From Gluconacetobacter takamatsuzukensis (GTDB taxonomy: Bacteria; Pseudomonadota; Alphaproteobacteria; Acetobacterales; Acetobacteraceae): 64,000 nt of DNA. The stretch is from the NCBI RefSeq assembly GCF_014174275.1, contig NZ_JABEQK010000005.1:124001-188000 (forward strand), read 5' to 3'. Under the pieces are notes generated by a model. The model was not told the DNA's origin. It saw only the letters and a program-made list of their open reading frames with translations, and ran no database searches. Positions 54,890 through 64,000 of this stretch are shown here, piece by piece. A program made the translations under genes and the position numbers. The first letter of the stretch is position 1, and every line of letters begins with the position of its first letter.

Positions 54890-55264
54890 TTACTTCACTT
54901 CGACGGTCGCGCCGTTCTCTTCAAGAACCTTCTTGATCTTCTCGGCTTCGTCCTTGTTCACGCCTTCCTTCACGGTCTTCGGCGCACCCTCGACCAGGTC
55001 CTTGGCTTCCTTCAGGCCCAGGCCGGTGATGCCGCGGATTTCCTTGATGACGTTGATCTTCTTGTCGCCGGCCTTGGCCAGGACAACAGTGAACTCGGTC
55101 TGCTCTTCGGCCGGGGCAGCGGCGGCAGCGGCCGGCGCGGCGGCAACGGCAACCGGAGCGGCGGCGGAAACGCCCCACTTCTCTTCCAGCAGCTTCGAGA
55201 GCTCGGCGGCCTCGAGAACCGTGAGGGCGGACAGCTCGTCAACGAGTTTGGTCAGATCGGCCAT
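54890..55264 (-). CDS. rplL: 50S ribosomal protein L7/L12
   Basis: A 124-residue stalk protein that recruits translation factors. The N-terminal dimer domain [30 protein letters not shown], an alanine-rich hinge (residues about 33-52) and the C-terminal domain with [16 protein letters not shown] are typical. Confidence 0.99.
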   Translation of the reverse strand: MADLTKLVDELSALTVLEAAELSKLLEEKWGVSAAAPVAVAAAPAAAAAAPAEEQTEFTVVLAKAGDKKINVIKEIRGITGLGLKEAKDLVEGAPKTVKEGVNKDEAEKIKKVLEENGATVEVK

Positions 55265-55365
55265 GATTTGGTCTTCCTAATGTATACACTGATTGGCGCA
55301 ACACAATCCCGATTTCACGAGACTGTGCAAAATTCATCACCCCGCGCATGCGGGGCGCTTGTGGC

Positions 55366-55884
55366 TCAGGCAGCCTCGTCCTTCTTGGCGTAGGCGCCGA
55401 AAACCCGCGCAAGCTGTCCGGCCGGCGCCTGGAGCACACCCGCGATGCGCGTGGCCGGCGTGGAGATCATCCCCACCAGCTGCGCCCGGAGCGTATCCAG
55501 GGACGGCAGTTCGGCCAGCGCCTTCACACCGTCGACATTCAATGTCTGGGTGCCGAGCGCTCCACCGAGCAGAACGAGCTTTTCGTTGGTCTTGGCGAAC
55601 TCGACAAGCACCTTGGCCACGGCCACAGGATCGGCTGACCACGAAATCGCGGTCGGCCCCTTCAGCAGCGGCGAGATGCCTTCGAATCGGGTCCCTGCCA
55701 GGGCGAGGTTGGCCAGCCGGTTCTTCGCGACCTTGTAAGTCGCTCCAGCCGCACGCACGCGCTGCCGAAGGATCGTCGCATCGGCCACCGTCAACCCGTC
55801 ATTGCGGGTTACGACAACCATGGACGTCTCGGCGAACACGGCCGCGAGGGAGGCAACAAACTCCCGCTTCTCCGTACGGTCCAA
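55366..55884 (-). CDS. rplJ: 50S ribosomal protein L10
   Basis: A 172-residue stalk base protein that binds 23S rRNA and L7/L12 dimers. No ATG fits; a TTG start ([13 protein letters not shown]) preceded by GGAGACGGGAA gives the family start 'MDR..K..FV..L' and the normal length. A frame 12 codons longer ([12 protein letters not shown]) is unlike the family. A 101-bp gap separates it from rplL. Confidence 0.93.
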   Translation of the reverse strand: MDRTEKREFVASLAAVFAETSMVVVTRNDGLTVADATILRQRVRAAGATYKVAKNRLANLALAGTRFEGISPLLKGPTAISWSADPVAVAKVLVEFAKTNEKLVLLGGALGTQTLNVDGVKALAELPSLDTLRAQLVGMISTPATRIAGVLQAPAGQLARVFGAYAKKDEAA

Positions 55885-56175
55885 TTCCCGTCTCCGTCGT
55901 GACCTGCCGGGATGACCCAACAGGCCGGGTTTACCCTAGGAGGACTGGGCCCTGGGGCCCGATCCTCCGGTTCGCCTGTCCTGTGAACAACGGAACAACC
56001 AGTGCGGGCGGCGAGCCGCCCCAATCCGGTGATCCCCGTCTTCCGGTTGCGGACCCGAGGGTCCATCAAGGCATCGGCCACATCCGGTCATGGACAGGTT
56101 CGGAAGAACGGGGCGCCGCAGCACCCCGCCTCCTGTCCGCCCTGCCCTTTCGGGCAGCGCGTCATTCCTGCGTGA
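55885..56175 (-). promoter_or_regulatory. rplJ leader, probable L10 autoregulatory RNA
   Basis: A 291-bp untranslated stretch between rplA and rplJ. A clear hairpin at 55941-55966 pairs AGGA..GGGCCC with GGGCCC..TCCT around a two-base loop. L10 leaders that bind the L10(L7/L12) complex occupy this place in many bacteria. The kink-turn motif was not identified by eye, so the regulatory role is inferred. Confidence 0.45.
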
Positions 56176-56871
56176 TCAGCCCGCCGAGAAGGCGGACACG
56201 TCGACGCGAATACCCGGGCCCATCGTCGAGGACAGGGCGGCCTTGCGCAGATAGGTGCCCTTGGCGCCCGTCGGCTTGGCCTTCTGCACCGCGTCGACGA
56301 AGGCGCGGATGTTTTCGATCAGCTTGTCGCTGTCGAACGACGCCTTGCCGATGCCGGCATGGATGATGCCGGCCTTTTCGGCGCGGTACTCGACCTGGCC
56401 GGACTTGGCGGCCGTCACGGCGCCCTTCACGTCCATGGTCACGGTACCCAGCTTGGGGTTCGGCATCAGGCCGCGCGGGCCCAGGATCTTGCCCAGGCGG
56501 CCGACGAGGGCCATCATGTCCGGCGTCGCGATGCAGCGGTCGAACGCGATTTCGCCGGCCTGCACCTTCTCGGCCAGGTCCTCGGCGCCCACCACGTCGG
56601 CACCGGCGGCCAGGGCTTCCTCGGCCTTCGCGCCGCGGGCGAACACACCCACGCGCAGGGTCTTGCCCGTGCCGTTGGGCAGGGACAGCAGGCCGCGGAC
56701 CATCTGGTCGGCGTGACGCGGGTCGATGCCCAGGTTCAGCGAGATCTCGATCGTCTCGTCGAACTTGGCGGTCGCCGTCTGCTTCACCAGACCGATCGCC
56801 TCGTCGAGGCCATAGGATTTGTTACGGTCGACAGAGGCCTGGCCGGCCGTCAGACGCTTGTTCTTGGCCAT
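56176..56871 (-). CDS. rplA: 50S ribosomal protein L1
   Basis: A 231-residue L1-stalk protein that moves E-site tRNA and can repress its own m[46 protein letters not shown] and [20 protein letters not shown] are diagnostic. It starts four bases after the rplK stop. Confidence 0.98.
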   Translation of the reverse strand: MAKNKRLTAGQASVDRNKSYGLDEAIGLVKQTATAKFDETIEISLNLGIDPRHADQMVRGLLSLPNGTGKTLRVGVFARGAKAEEALAAGADVVGAEDLAEKVQAGEIAFDRCIATPDMMALVGRLGKILGPRGLMPNPKLGTVTMDVKGAVTAAKSGQVEYRAEKAGIIHAGIGKASFDSDKLIENIRAFVDAVQKAKPTGAKGTYLRKAALSSTMGPGIRVDVSAFSAG

Positions 56872-56875
56872 TGGA

Positions 56876-57310
56876 TCAGCCCTCCACCACCGTAAGGCCC
56901 ATCGAACGGGCGGAGCCGATCAGCATCCGCACAGCCCCGTCGATGTCGTTGGCATTCATGTCCTGCTTCTTCTGCTCGGCGATCTCGCGCAGCTGCGTCA
57001 TGGTGACGCTGCCGACGGCGGCCGACTTGCCGACCGTCGAGCTGCCCTTCTTGATGTTCGCGGCCTTCATCAGGAAATAGGTGTTCGGCGGGGTCTTGGT
57101 GATGAAGGTGAAGGTGCGGTCGGCGAACGCGGTGATGACGACCGGGATCGGCATGCCGGGCTCGAGGCCCTGCGTCTTGGCGTTGAACTCCTTGCAGAAC
57201 TGCATGATGTTCAGGCCGCGCTGACCCAGCGCCGGGCCGACCGGCGGGGACGGATTCGCCTTGCCGGCGGGAATTTGTAGCTTGATGTAGCCAACGATCT
57301 TTTTGGCCAT
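56876..57310 (-). CDS. rplK: 50S ribosomal protein L11
   Basis: A 144-residue factor-centre protein needed for stringent factor activation. [30 protein letters not shown] and the C-terminal AGSARSMGL-type RNA-binding end (here [14 protein letters not shown]) are present. The frame is open eight codons more. secE and nusG are not upstream; an efflux operon is. Confidence 0.98.
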   Translation of the reverse strand: MAKKIVGYIKLQIPAGKANPSPPVGPALGQRGLNIMQFCKEFNAKTQGLEPGMPIPVVITAFADRTFTFITKTPPNTYFLMKAANIKKGSSTVGKSAAVGSVTMTQLREIAEQKKQDMNANDIDGAVRMLIGSARSMGLTVVEG

Positions 57311-57410
57311 ATCCGGGGCTCCTGACTGTTTCACCCGGACCGCGGTTCCTGCGGCCGGCCCGCCGTGCGAGACGGCGGACGCGGCCTCCCGCGTTCCGTA
57401 AGAGGCGGGT

Positions 57411-57439
57411 CCCTAACCCTAATGGACCGGGGTTGTCAA
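57411..57439 (-). promoter_or_regulatory. probable rplK promoter, -35 inside the end of the efflux operon
   Basis: A perfect TTGACA (57439-57434) encodes part of the Leu-Thr-Thr near the C-terminus of the outer-membrane factor. With a 17-bp spacer the -10 would be TTAGGG, with 18 bp TAGGGA; compare TAGGTT at the str promoter. It would start rplKAJL-rpoBC about 95 bases upstream of rplK. Confidence 0.5.
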
Positions 57440-59050
57440 CCCTGTGCCGCGCAGGCCGGTGCCGGTCAGGTTGAGCTGGTCCGGGCCGCTGCCGGTGGCG
57501 ATGCCCCCGGCCTCCTTGGGCACGCGCAGCCCCTCGTACTGCAGGGGAGCGAAGGGCATGACCGACTTGTCGGAGGGAAGCTGCGCCCGCGACCAGCCGC
57601 CGCCCAGCGCGCGGATCAGCGACACCGTCGCCTGGTGGCGCCGGGTTTCGACCTGGACCTCGGCGATGCGGGCGGACAGGGCGGCGATCTGGGCCACCAC
57701 CACGTCGAGATAGTTGGTCAGCCCGCCCGTATAGAGCGCCATGGTCATGCCCTGGGTGCGGACGGCGGCCTGCACCGACTGGTGCTGCTGCTTCAGCTCG
57801 GCACGCAGCTGGCCGGTCATGGTCAGCCCGTCCTCGACATTCTGGAAGGCTTCCAGCACCACGCCGCGGTAATTATCCTCGGCCTGGCGGTATTGCGACC
57901 AGGTGCGTTGCAGCTCTGCCCGGCGCAGCCCGCCCTGGAACAGGGGCATCGCCGCCTGCACGGCGTAGGAATACATGCTGTTCGACAGGTCGGCGAGGGT
58001 GAAGCCGTTATCCATGAAGCCGGTCATCGCGTTGACCGACACGTTGGGATAGAACGCCGCGCGCGACACGCCGATGGCGCGGTTGGCCTGTGCCATCTCG
58101 CGCTCGGCGGCCGCCACGTCCGGCCGCCGTTCCAGCAAGGCCGAGGGCAGCAGCAGCGGCACCCCGATATCGGGGAAGTGCATCTGGTCTTCCGGCGCCA
58201 GGTGGAACGAGGCGGGCGCCACGCCCACCAGCACCGCGATCGCATGTTCCAGCACCGCGCGGCGGGCCAGCAGGTCGGTTTCCTGCGCCTGGGTGGCATA
58301 AAGCTGGTTTTCGGCGCGCGAGACGTCCAGGCCTGCGGCGATCGCCCCGGCCTGGCGCATGCGGGTGATCTGCACCGCCAGCGTGTAGGTGCGGATCGAG
58401 TCGCGATAGACGGCGTCCTGCACGTCCAGCCCGCGCAGGGCGATGTAGTCCGATGCCAGCTCGGAGTCGGTGCTCAGCCGCGTCAGCGCGTAATCGGCCG
58501 CGCGTTCCTGCGCCGCCTGCACGCGCATGCGCTTGCGGTTGCGGATCGCGGACCAGAAATCGGGCTCCCAGGTCGCGGTGCCGCTATATTGCTCCGATGA
58601 CATGTAGGTGGGGCCGGTCGACCCCGCGCCGCGCCATAGCCGGTGGGCCGAGCCCTTGAACTTGCCCATGCTGGCGGCGCCCGTCACCTGCGGATACAGG
58701 CCTGCCTGTGCCTCGGCCGCCATGTCGCGGGCCTGGGTGAAGGTTTCGGCCGCGACCTGGAGGTCGGGGTTGGCGCGGTTGGCCTGCTCTTCCAGCCGGT
58801 TCAGCGTCGGGTCGTTGAAGAGCGTCCACCAGTCGCCGCGCAGGGCGGCCTCGTCGGGAGCGGCGTAGCGCATCGTGCCCGCGCCCTTCCAGTCGTCGGG
58901 AAAGACGAAATGGTCGGGGTGATAGGCGGGTGCCATGTCGCAGCCGGCCAGGCCGGCCAGCAGCGCCAGGCCGCCGGCCAGGCGGGCCGCGCGCCGCAGC
59001 GGGCGGGTGGAACGGCGCCGCGCCCGCCGCGTGGGAGAGGACAGGGTCAT
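57419..59050 (-). CDS. RND efflux outer-membrane factor lipoprotein
   Basis: A 543-residue OprM/NodT-type trimeric channel subunit. A very Arg-rich n-region is followed by a lipobox LLAGLAGC (Cys37). Two outer-membrane-efflux repeats contain the long helical hairpins (for example LNRLEEQANRANPDLQVA and YRQAEDNYRGVVLEAFQNVEDGL). Its ATG overlaps the adaptor gene stop as ATGA. It is the last gene of the efflux operon. Substrates are unknown. Confidence 0.93.
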   Translation of the reverse strand: MTLSSPTRRARRRSTRPLRRAARLAGGLALLAGLAGCDMAPAYHPDHFVFPDDWKGAGTMRYAAPDEAALRGDWWTLFNDPTLNRLEEQANRANPDLQVAAETFTQARDMAAEAQAGLYPQVTGAASMGKFKGSAHRLWRGAGSTGPTYMSSEQYSGTATWEPDFWSAIRNRKRMRVQAAQERAADYALTRLSTDSELASDYIALRGLDVQDAVYRDSIRTYTLAVQITRMRQAGAIAAGLDVSRAENQLYATQAQETDLLARRAVLEHAIAVLVGVAPASFHLAPEDQMHFPDIGVPLLLPSALLERRPDVAAAEREMAQANRAIGVSRAAFYPNVSVNAMTGFMDNGFTLADLSNSMYSYAVQAAMPLFQGGLRRAELQRTWSQYRQAEDNYRGVVLEAFQNVEDGLTMTGQLRAELKQQHQSVQAAVRTQGMTMALYTGGLTNYLDVVVAQIAALSARIAEVQVETRRHQATVSLIRALGGGWSRAQLPSDKSVMPFAPLQYEGLRVPKEAGGIATGSGPDQLNLTGTGLRGTGLTTPVH

Positions 59051-60330
59051 TGACGGGCTCCCGCCTCCTCCGCATTCGAGCGGTCGTTCGGCATGGCGCG
59101 GACATCGTCGGTGCGGGCCGGTTCGTTGGCCGTGGCCGGCTGCGCGTTGTAGCCCGGCGTCGCGTCCACCACGCGGACCTCCTGCCCGTCCAGCAGGCCG
59201 GCCGAGGGGTTGTTGATCACCCGGTCGGTGGGCTTGAGGCCGCCGCGGATCTGCACCGTCGTGCCCAGGTTGGTGCCGACCGTGACATTGTGCAGGCGCA
59301 CGCGGTTATGCTCGTCGACCAGCGCCACCTGCATGCCCTCGGCGCGGAAGATCAGCGCGCCTTCCGGGATCACCAGGATGTCCGGGTCGCCCGGGGCGCT
59401 GAAATGCACCGTGGCGTAGGAATCGGGCCACAGGGTGCGGTCGCTGTTGTCCAGCGTCAGTTCGGTGGTCACCGTGCGCGTCGAGGCGTTGAACGCGGCG
59501 GCGGTGGCCAGGAACGTGGCCTTGTAGACCCGGCCCGGATGCTGCGGCACCGTGACCTCGGCCGTCAGCTTGGGGCTGATGATGTCGGCGTAATCCTGCG
59601 GGACCGAGACGAACACGCGCATGCGGTGGACGTCGGCCACGCTGAACAGCTCGGTCGCGGTTCCGCGCGCGCTGACGTCGCCGCCGCCGGCATTCACGTA
59701 GTCGCCGACATCGGCCAGGCGCGAGGTCACGACCCCGTCGAAGGGGGCCACGATCTGCTTGAAGCCGATCAACGCCGCGTAGCGCGAGACCTCGTGCCGC
59801 GCGGCCTCGACCTGGGCCTGCTCGGCCTCGGCGTTCGCGGCCTGCACGTCGACTTCCTGCTGTGACACGGCCTGGGTGCCTTGCAGGGCCTTCCAGCGCT
59901 TGGCCGTGATCTGCGCCAGCTTGTAGCGCGCCATCGCGACGTCGAAATTCGCCTTCGATGCCGCGTACTGCGCGTCCAGCCCCGGCGTGTCGATGGTGGC
60001 CAGCACGTCGCCCGCCTTCACCTCGGCGCCGAAATCCTTGTACCACATGCGCACATAGCCCGAGACCTGGGCGTAGATCGGTGCCAGGTACCAGGCCGAG
60101 ATGTTGCCCGGCAGGTCCAGCGTGCGGATGCTGGGCCCCTTGGCGGGGGAGATCAGCTGCACGCGGGGGATCGCGGAATCCTCGGTCTGGTGACGCAGGG
60201 CGGACAGATGCGCCTGCCGCTGGACGATCCCGCCGCCGACGACCACCACCGCCAGGACGATTCCGACGCCGGCCAGGAGCTTTCCGCGCCCCGACGGTTT
60301 TTCCCCGCGGGTCTGTTCCACGGCGCTCAT
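59047..60330 (-). CDS. RND efflux periplasmic adaptor (HlyD/MFP family)
   Basis: A 427-residue protein with one N-terminal membrane helix (about residues 17-36). The lipoyl half-motifs, helical hairpin (SKANFDVAMARYKLAQITAKRWKALQ region) and beta-barrel (VFVSVPQDYADII) follow. A Pro/Asp-rich C-terminal tail of about 35 residues is extra. It links the pump to the outer-membrane channel. ATGA overlaps join it to both neighbours. Confidence 0.93.
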   Translation of the reverse strand: MSAVEQTRGEKPSGRGKLLAGVGIVLAVVVVGGGIVQRQAHLSALRHQTEDSAIPRVQLISPAKGPSIRTLDLPGNISAWYLAPIYAQVSGYVRMWYKDFGAEVKAGDVLATIDTPGLDAQYAASKANFDVAMARYKLAQITAKRWKALQGTQAVSQQEVDVQAANAEAEQAQVEAARHEVSRYAALIGFKQIVAPFDGVVTSRLADVGDYVNAGGGDVSARGTATELFSVADVHRMRVFVSVPQDYADIISPKLTAEVTVPQHPGRVYKATFLATAAAFNASTRTVTTELTLDNSDRTLWPDSYATVHFSAPGDPDILVIPEGALIFRAEGMQVALVDEHNRVRLHNVTVGTNLGTTVQIRGGLKPTDRVINNPSAGLLDGQEVRVVDATPGYNAQPATANEPARTDDVRAMPNDRSNAEEAGARQ

Positions 60331-63300
60331 GCGCGTTCTCCTTCGGCGCTACGGTGTCTTTCGGATCGCCTGCCGTGCAGCAGGGCGAAGACGCAGGGCA
60401 CGAACAGCAGCGTCGCCACCGTCGCCATCATCAGCCCCCCCATCACTGCCCGGCCGAGCGGCGCGTTCTGCGAATTGCTCAGGGACATCGGCAGCATGCC
60501 GATGATCATGGCCGATGCCGTCATCAGCACCGGCCGGATACGCTCGAACCCGGCCTCGATGGCCGCCTTCACGGCGTCGCCGTGCACGTCCAGCCGTTCG
60601 CGGGCGAAGGCCACGACCAGGATCGAGTTGGCGGTCGCGGTGCCCATGCACATGATCGCGCCCGTCAGCGCCGGCACCGACAGGGTGGTGTGCGTCAGGA
60701 ACAGGCTCCACGCGATACCCGCCAGCGCGCCCGGCAGGGCGGTGATGATGATGAACGGGTCCAGCCACGACTGAAAGTTGACGACGATGATCAGGTACAC
60801 CAGCAGGATCGACATCGCGAGGCCGAGGCCGAGCTGGCGGTAGGCGCTGTTCATGGTCGTCGCCTGCCCGCGGACCACCAGGCTGGAGCCGCGCGGCAGG
60901 TCGTGGCGCGCGGCCTCGACCACCCGGTTGACCTCACGCGAGACCGCGCCCAGGTCCAGCCCGTCATTGGTGGCGTAGATGTCGAACACCGGCATGATGT
61001 TGTAGTGCGCGACCTCGCCGGGCGTGCCGGTCTGGATGATCTGGCTCAGCCCGCCCAGGATCTGGGGAGTGCCGCCCGCCGGGTTGCCGTCGCCCCGGTC
61101 GATGGGGATCGTCTCCAGGTCGTTCAGCGTCTGCAGGAATTGCAGCGGCGTCTGGATATCGACCAGATGCGAGACGCCGGTCTTGGGATCGAGCCAGTAG
61201 GTGGGCGAGACCTGGCCGCTGCCCGACAGGGTGGCCAGCGCATTGTTGGCGACGTCGGATTCCGTCAGGCCGGTCCCGAGCGCGAAGGAGCGGCGGGCGT
61301 TGACCCGCAGGGTGGGCGTGTTCATCGGCTCCTGCACCGTCACGTCGGTCAGGCCGGTGACGTGGCGCAGACGTTCCGCCAGGTGCTGGGAGAAGACGAA
61401 ATTGGCGGCCAGGTTACGGCCCGTCACCTGCACGTCGATCGGCGCGGGCAGGCCGAAATTGAGGATCTTGGCCGTCAGGTCGGCGGGCATGAAGGTGATT
61501 TCGGTGCCCGGGAACCGCTCGGCCAGGCCGCGCCGCAGCGTGCCGCGGAAGGAGGCGACCGGCGCGTTCTCGTCGCGCAGGGTGACGGTCAGGTCGCAAT
61601 CCTGGGTGCCGACGGTGGGCGTGGGGATGAAGGCCTGGTTCAGCCCGCTGAAGGGCAGGCCGCAATTGGACACGATGCCCTCGACCTGGCCCGGCAGCAG
61701 GGCGTGGATCTCGTCGCTGACCAGCATCGAGATCTTGCCGGCCTCGTTCAGCTTGGTGCCCATCGGCGCGCGCATGTGGATCGCCAGCGCGTTGGAATTG
61801 ATCTCGGGGAAGAAATCCTGGCCGACGAAGATCATCAGCAGCATCGAGCCGACCGCCAGCCCCAGGAAGGTGCCGATGAAGCGCATGCGCGAGGCCACCA
61901 GCGCGCTGAGCAGGTCGCGATAGGCGTGGCGGAAGGTGGTGAACTTCGCCTCGAACCCCTGCTGGAAGCGGCCGAAGAAGCCCTTGGGCGGCGCGTGGCC
62001 GTGGGCGGCCGCGTGATGGGCCGCGACCTGGGCCGCCAGCAGGTATTTCGCCATCGTCGGCACCAGGGTCCGCGACAGGATGAAGGAGGCGATCATCGCG
62101 AAGATGATGGCCTCGGCCATCGGCATGAACAGCCAGCCGGCGACGCCCGTGAGCTGGAACAGCGGCATCCAGACGATACAGATGCACAGGGTGGAGACGA
62201 AGGTGGGAATGACGATCTGGTTGGCCGCGTCGATGATGGCGGTTTCCAGGTCCTTGTCCATCTCCAGATGGGCATCGATATTCTCGATCATCACCGTCGC
62301 GTCGTCGACCAGGATGCCGACCGCCAGCGCCAGGCCGCCCAGGGTCATGACGTTGATGGTCTGCCCCGCCCAGCCCAGCCCGATGATCGAGCACAGCATG
62401 GCCAGCGGGATCGAGGTCGCGATGATGACCGTGGAGCGCCACGAGCCCAGGAACAGCAGCACCACGAGGCTGGTCAGCAGGGCGGCGGTGCCCATTTCCT
62501 GCGCCACGTCGCGCACCGCGTCCTTCACGAAGGTCGAGGCGTCGTTGAGGATGTGGATCTGCACGCCCGGCGGCAGGGTCGCCGTGACCGAGGGCAGCAG
62601 CGCCTTGACCCCCGACACGACGTCGAGCGTCGAGGCGTCGCCGCTCTTCATGATGACGATCAGCACCGCCTGGTGGCCCTTGACCAGCACCATGTTGGTC
62701 TGCGGCGGGCCGCCCGAATGCACCCATGCCACGTCGCGCAGGTAGACCACCGCGTTGCCGACCTGCTTGACCGGGATTTCGTTGAACGCCTGGATCTCGC
62801 GCGGGGAGGCGTTGGTCTGCACCATCCAGTCGAAGGCGCCGATCTGCTGGTCGCCCGCCGGCAGGACGATGTTCTGCTTGCCCAGCGCGTTGCCCACATC
62901 GGTCGCGGACAGGCCATGGGCCAGCAGCTTCGCCTGGTCGAGATCGACCATGACGTTGCCCGGCTGGCCGCCATACGGGTTGGGGATCGCGGCACCCGCC
63001 ACCGAGACCAGCGCCGGGCGGATCAGGTTCGACGACATGTCGTAGATCTGCGACGCGGTCATCGAATCCGACGAGACCTGGAGGGTCAGGACCGGGACCG
63101 AGGAAGCGTTGTAGGTCAAGACCAGCGGCGCGGTGGTGCCGGTGGGCATCTGGTGGATCACGGTCTGCGAGACCGAGGTGATCTGCGTCTGCGCCACCGA
63201 GGTATCGGTGCCGGGCTGGAAGAACACCTTGACGATGCCGCGCCCGTAATAGGACTGGCTTTCGATATGCTCGATATTGTTGACGGTCGCGGTCAGCGCG

Positions 63301-63509
63301 CGCTCGTAATAATAGACGATGCGGCCCGACACGTCCTCGGGCATCAGGCCGGTATAGGTCCAGACGATCGCGACCACGGGGATCTTGATGCTGGGGAAGA
63401 CGTCGGTCGGGGTCTGGACCATCGACCGGACACCGAAGACGAGAATGAGGATCGACAGGACGACGAACGTATAAGGCCGCTTGAGCGCGGTGACGACGAT
63501 GGCGTTCAT
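60327..63509 (-). CDS. RND family efflux pump, inner membrane
   Basis: A 1060-residue proton-driven transporter with twelve membrane helices in two homologous halves. The proton relay Asp-Asp is in VGILVDDATVMIEN (helix 4). The start MNAIVVTALKRPY is typical; the frame is open 27 codons more. It resembles the AcrB/'acriflavin resistance' branch, with a shorter, divergent periplasmic part and a His/Ala-rich linker (AAHHAAAHGHAPP) between the halves. Pump-first gene order is less usual. No regulator is adjacent inside the window. Confidence 0.93.
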   Translation of the reverse strand: MNAIVVTALKRPYTFVVLSILILVFGVRSMVQTPTDVFPSIKIPVVAIVWTYTGLMPEDVSGRIVYYYERALTATVNNIEHIESQSYYGRGIVKVFFQPGTDTSVAQTQITSVSQTVIHQMPTGTTAPLVLTYNASSVPVLTLQVSSDSMTASQIYDMSSNLIRPALVSVAGAAIPNPYGGQPGNVMVDLDQAKLLAHGLSATDVGNALGKQNIVLPAGDQQIGAFDWMVQTNASPREIQAFNEIPVKQVGNAVVYLRDVAWVHSGGPPQTNMVLVKGHQAVLIVIMKSGDASTLDVVSGVKALLPSVTATLPPGVQIHILNDASTFVKDAVRDVAQEMGTAALLTSLVVLLFLGSWRSTVIIATSIPLAMLCSIIGLGWAGQTINVMTLGGLALAVGILVDDATVMIENIDAHLEMDKDLETAIIDAANQIVIPTFVSTLCICIVWMPLFQLTGVAGWLFMPMAEAIIFAMIASFILSRTLVPTMAKYLLAAQVAAHHAAAHGHAPPKGFFGRFQQGFEAKFTTFRHAYRDLLSALVASRMRFIGTFLGLAVGSMLLMIFVGQDFFPEINSNALAIHMRAPMGTKLNEAGKISMLVSDEIHALLPGQVEGIVSNCGLPFSGLNQAFIPTPTVGTQDCDLTVTLRDENAPVASFRGTLRRGLAERFPGTEITFMPADLTAKILNFGLPAPIDVQVTGRNLAANFVFSQHLAERLRHVTGLTDVTVQEPMNTPTLRVNARRSFALGTGLTESDVANNALATLSGSGQVSPTYWLDPKTGVSHLVDIQTPLQFLQTLNDLETIPIDRGDGNPAGGTPQILGGLSQIIQTGTPGEVAHYNIMPVFDIYATNDGLDLGAVSREVNRVVEAARHDLPRGSSLVVRGQATTMNSAYRQLGLGLAMSILLVYLIIVVNFQSWLDPFIIITALPGALAGIAWSLFLTHTTLSVPALTGAIMCMGTATANSILVVAFARERLDVHGDAVKAAIEAGFERIRPVLMTASAMIIGMLPMSLSNSQNAPLGRAVMGGLMMATVATLLFVPCVFALLHGRRSERHRSAEGERA

Positions 63510-63668
63510 GCGCGGCGCGAACCCCCTGCGCGCGGGGCCGCGCGCCGTCTGTCCGGCCTGTCCGCCACGCCCATGCGATCTGGCCCGCAAGCGTGCATCG
63601 TCGTCACTCCCGATCGTTCGGGGGCTTCGTTAGCACGCCATCCCGGCACGCCAATGAAATTCCCATTT

Positions 63669-63689
63669 AAAAAGCCGGGCTAGGCCGGC
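63669..63689 (-). terminator. intrinsic terminator of the sensor kinase gene
   Basis: On the minus strand GCCGG, loop, CCGGC is followed by TTTTT (63673-63669). The stem overlaps the kinase stop codon. It separates the kinase from the efflux operon. Confidence 0.65.
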
Positions 63690-64000
63690 GGGGCGGCGGC
63701 CTGCGCGGGTGGGGGGAACGCGACCCCGAACAGCGCGCCGGGCCTGGCATCGTGCCTGCGGGCGTTCGAAATGGTCAACTGGGCGTTGTGCAGGCGCAGG
63801 ATGGCCGAAACCAGGCTGAGCCCCAGCCCGCTGCCCGGCACATGGCGGCTCTTGTCCGAGCGGTAGAAGCGGTTCATCACCGCCTGGCGCTCCTGCGGCA
63901 TGATGCCGATGCCGGTATCGGCGATTTCCAGCCGTGCCCCGCCCTGGGTTTCGGGGAAGGTCGCCAGGGTGACGTCACCGCCGGGATCGGTGAATTTCAG
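63680..64000 (-). CDS. sensor histidine kinase, C-terminal part
   Basis: The last 106 residues of a kinase whose start lies beyond the right edge. The ATP-binding domain shows the end of the N box (LKFTDPGG), the G1 box DTGIGMPQ, an F-box-like region (MNRFYRSDKSR) and the G2 box GSGLGLSLV. The tail PPPAQAAAPPA is Pro/Ala-rich. Layout is of the EnvZ/PhoR type. It is upstream of the efflux operon on the same strand and may control it with a response regulator outside the window; this is inference. Confidence 0.9.
   Translation of the reverse strand: MKFTDPGGDVTLATFPETQGGARLEIADTGIGIMPQERQAVMNRFYRSDKSRHVPGSGLGLSLVSAILRLHNAQLTISNARRHDARPGALFGVAFPPPAQAAAPPA

Noticed and set aside
57311-57418. Search for secE, nusG or tRNA-Trp before rplK
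   Set aside because: Only 108 bp are present and they hold no coding frame or cloverleaf.
59958-63683. A plus-strand open frame of about 1240 codons opposite the RND pump
   Set aside because: Same compositional artefact; the minus strand encodes a clear RND transporter with all motifs.

Overview
The window is GC-rich, with long antisense open frames typical of about 65% GC DNA. Its gene set points to an alphaproteobacterium of the acetic acid bacteria (Acetobacteraceae, Gluconacetobacter/Komagataeibacter-like). The evidence is the alphaproteobacterial rplKAJL-rpoBC-str-S10-spc-alpha order, a probable hopanoid C-3 methylase (HpnR), an OprB sugar porin and an L-idonate dehydrogenase. The taxonomic call is inference; the window has no 16S gene. 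I saw no tRNA, rRNA, CRISPR array or insertion sequence.

Layout. Positions 1-11 kb hold an AsmA fragment, an aldo/keto reductase, a TonB receptor, nagA, an idonate dehydrogenase, an OprB porin and a YbaL-type antiporter. From 10.8 to 12.4 kb lie small genes: a start/stop-coupled pair, one of them a 57-residue membrane protein, and a lipoprotein. From 12.4 to 17 kb are HpnR, a copper ATPase with its small chaperone, and an ArsC/Spx-like protein. From 17 to 24 kb are a secreted two-repeat protein of unknown function, phosphoglucomutase, an isoaspartyl peptidase, an 8-oxoguanine deaminase-type amidohydrolase and a periplasmic phospholipase D resembling animal PLD3/PLD4. At 24-26 kb is a soluble FIST-domain chemoreceptor with lower GC than its surroundings. 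At 26-29 kb is a peroxide cluster: cytochrome b561 and catalase-like SrpA, then divergent ohrR/ohr with two operator palindromes.

From 29 to 57 kb, all on the minus strand, lies the core gene-expression block, read as rplK-rplA-rplJ-rplL-rpoB-rpoC | rpsL-rpsG-tuf | rpsJ...secY-adk | rpsM-rpsK-rpoA-rplQ. Two departures stand out. fusA is absent between rpsG and tuf. The usual secE-nusG upstream of rplK is replaced by a three-gene RND efflux operon (57.4-63.5 kb) whose last codons contain the likely -35 box of the rplK promoter. The window ends in the C-terminus of a sensor histidine kinase.

Tight coupling is common: ATGA or GTGA overlaps join RND-MFP-OMF, rplD-rplW, secY-adk and the small-gene pair; TAATG overlaps join rplF-rplR, rplN-rplX and srpA-cytochrome b561. 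Several perfect hairpins lie in ribosomal intergenic regions, and a palindromic A/T-rich element at 20.9-21.0 kb looks like a dispersed repeat. No wholly new multi-gene system is evident. The best leads are the PLD3-like enzyme, the FIST receptor, the coupled small genes, the repeat element and the rearranged ribosomal block.
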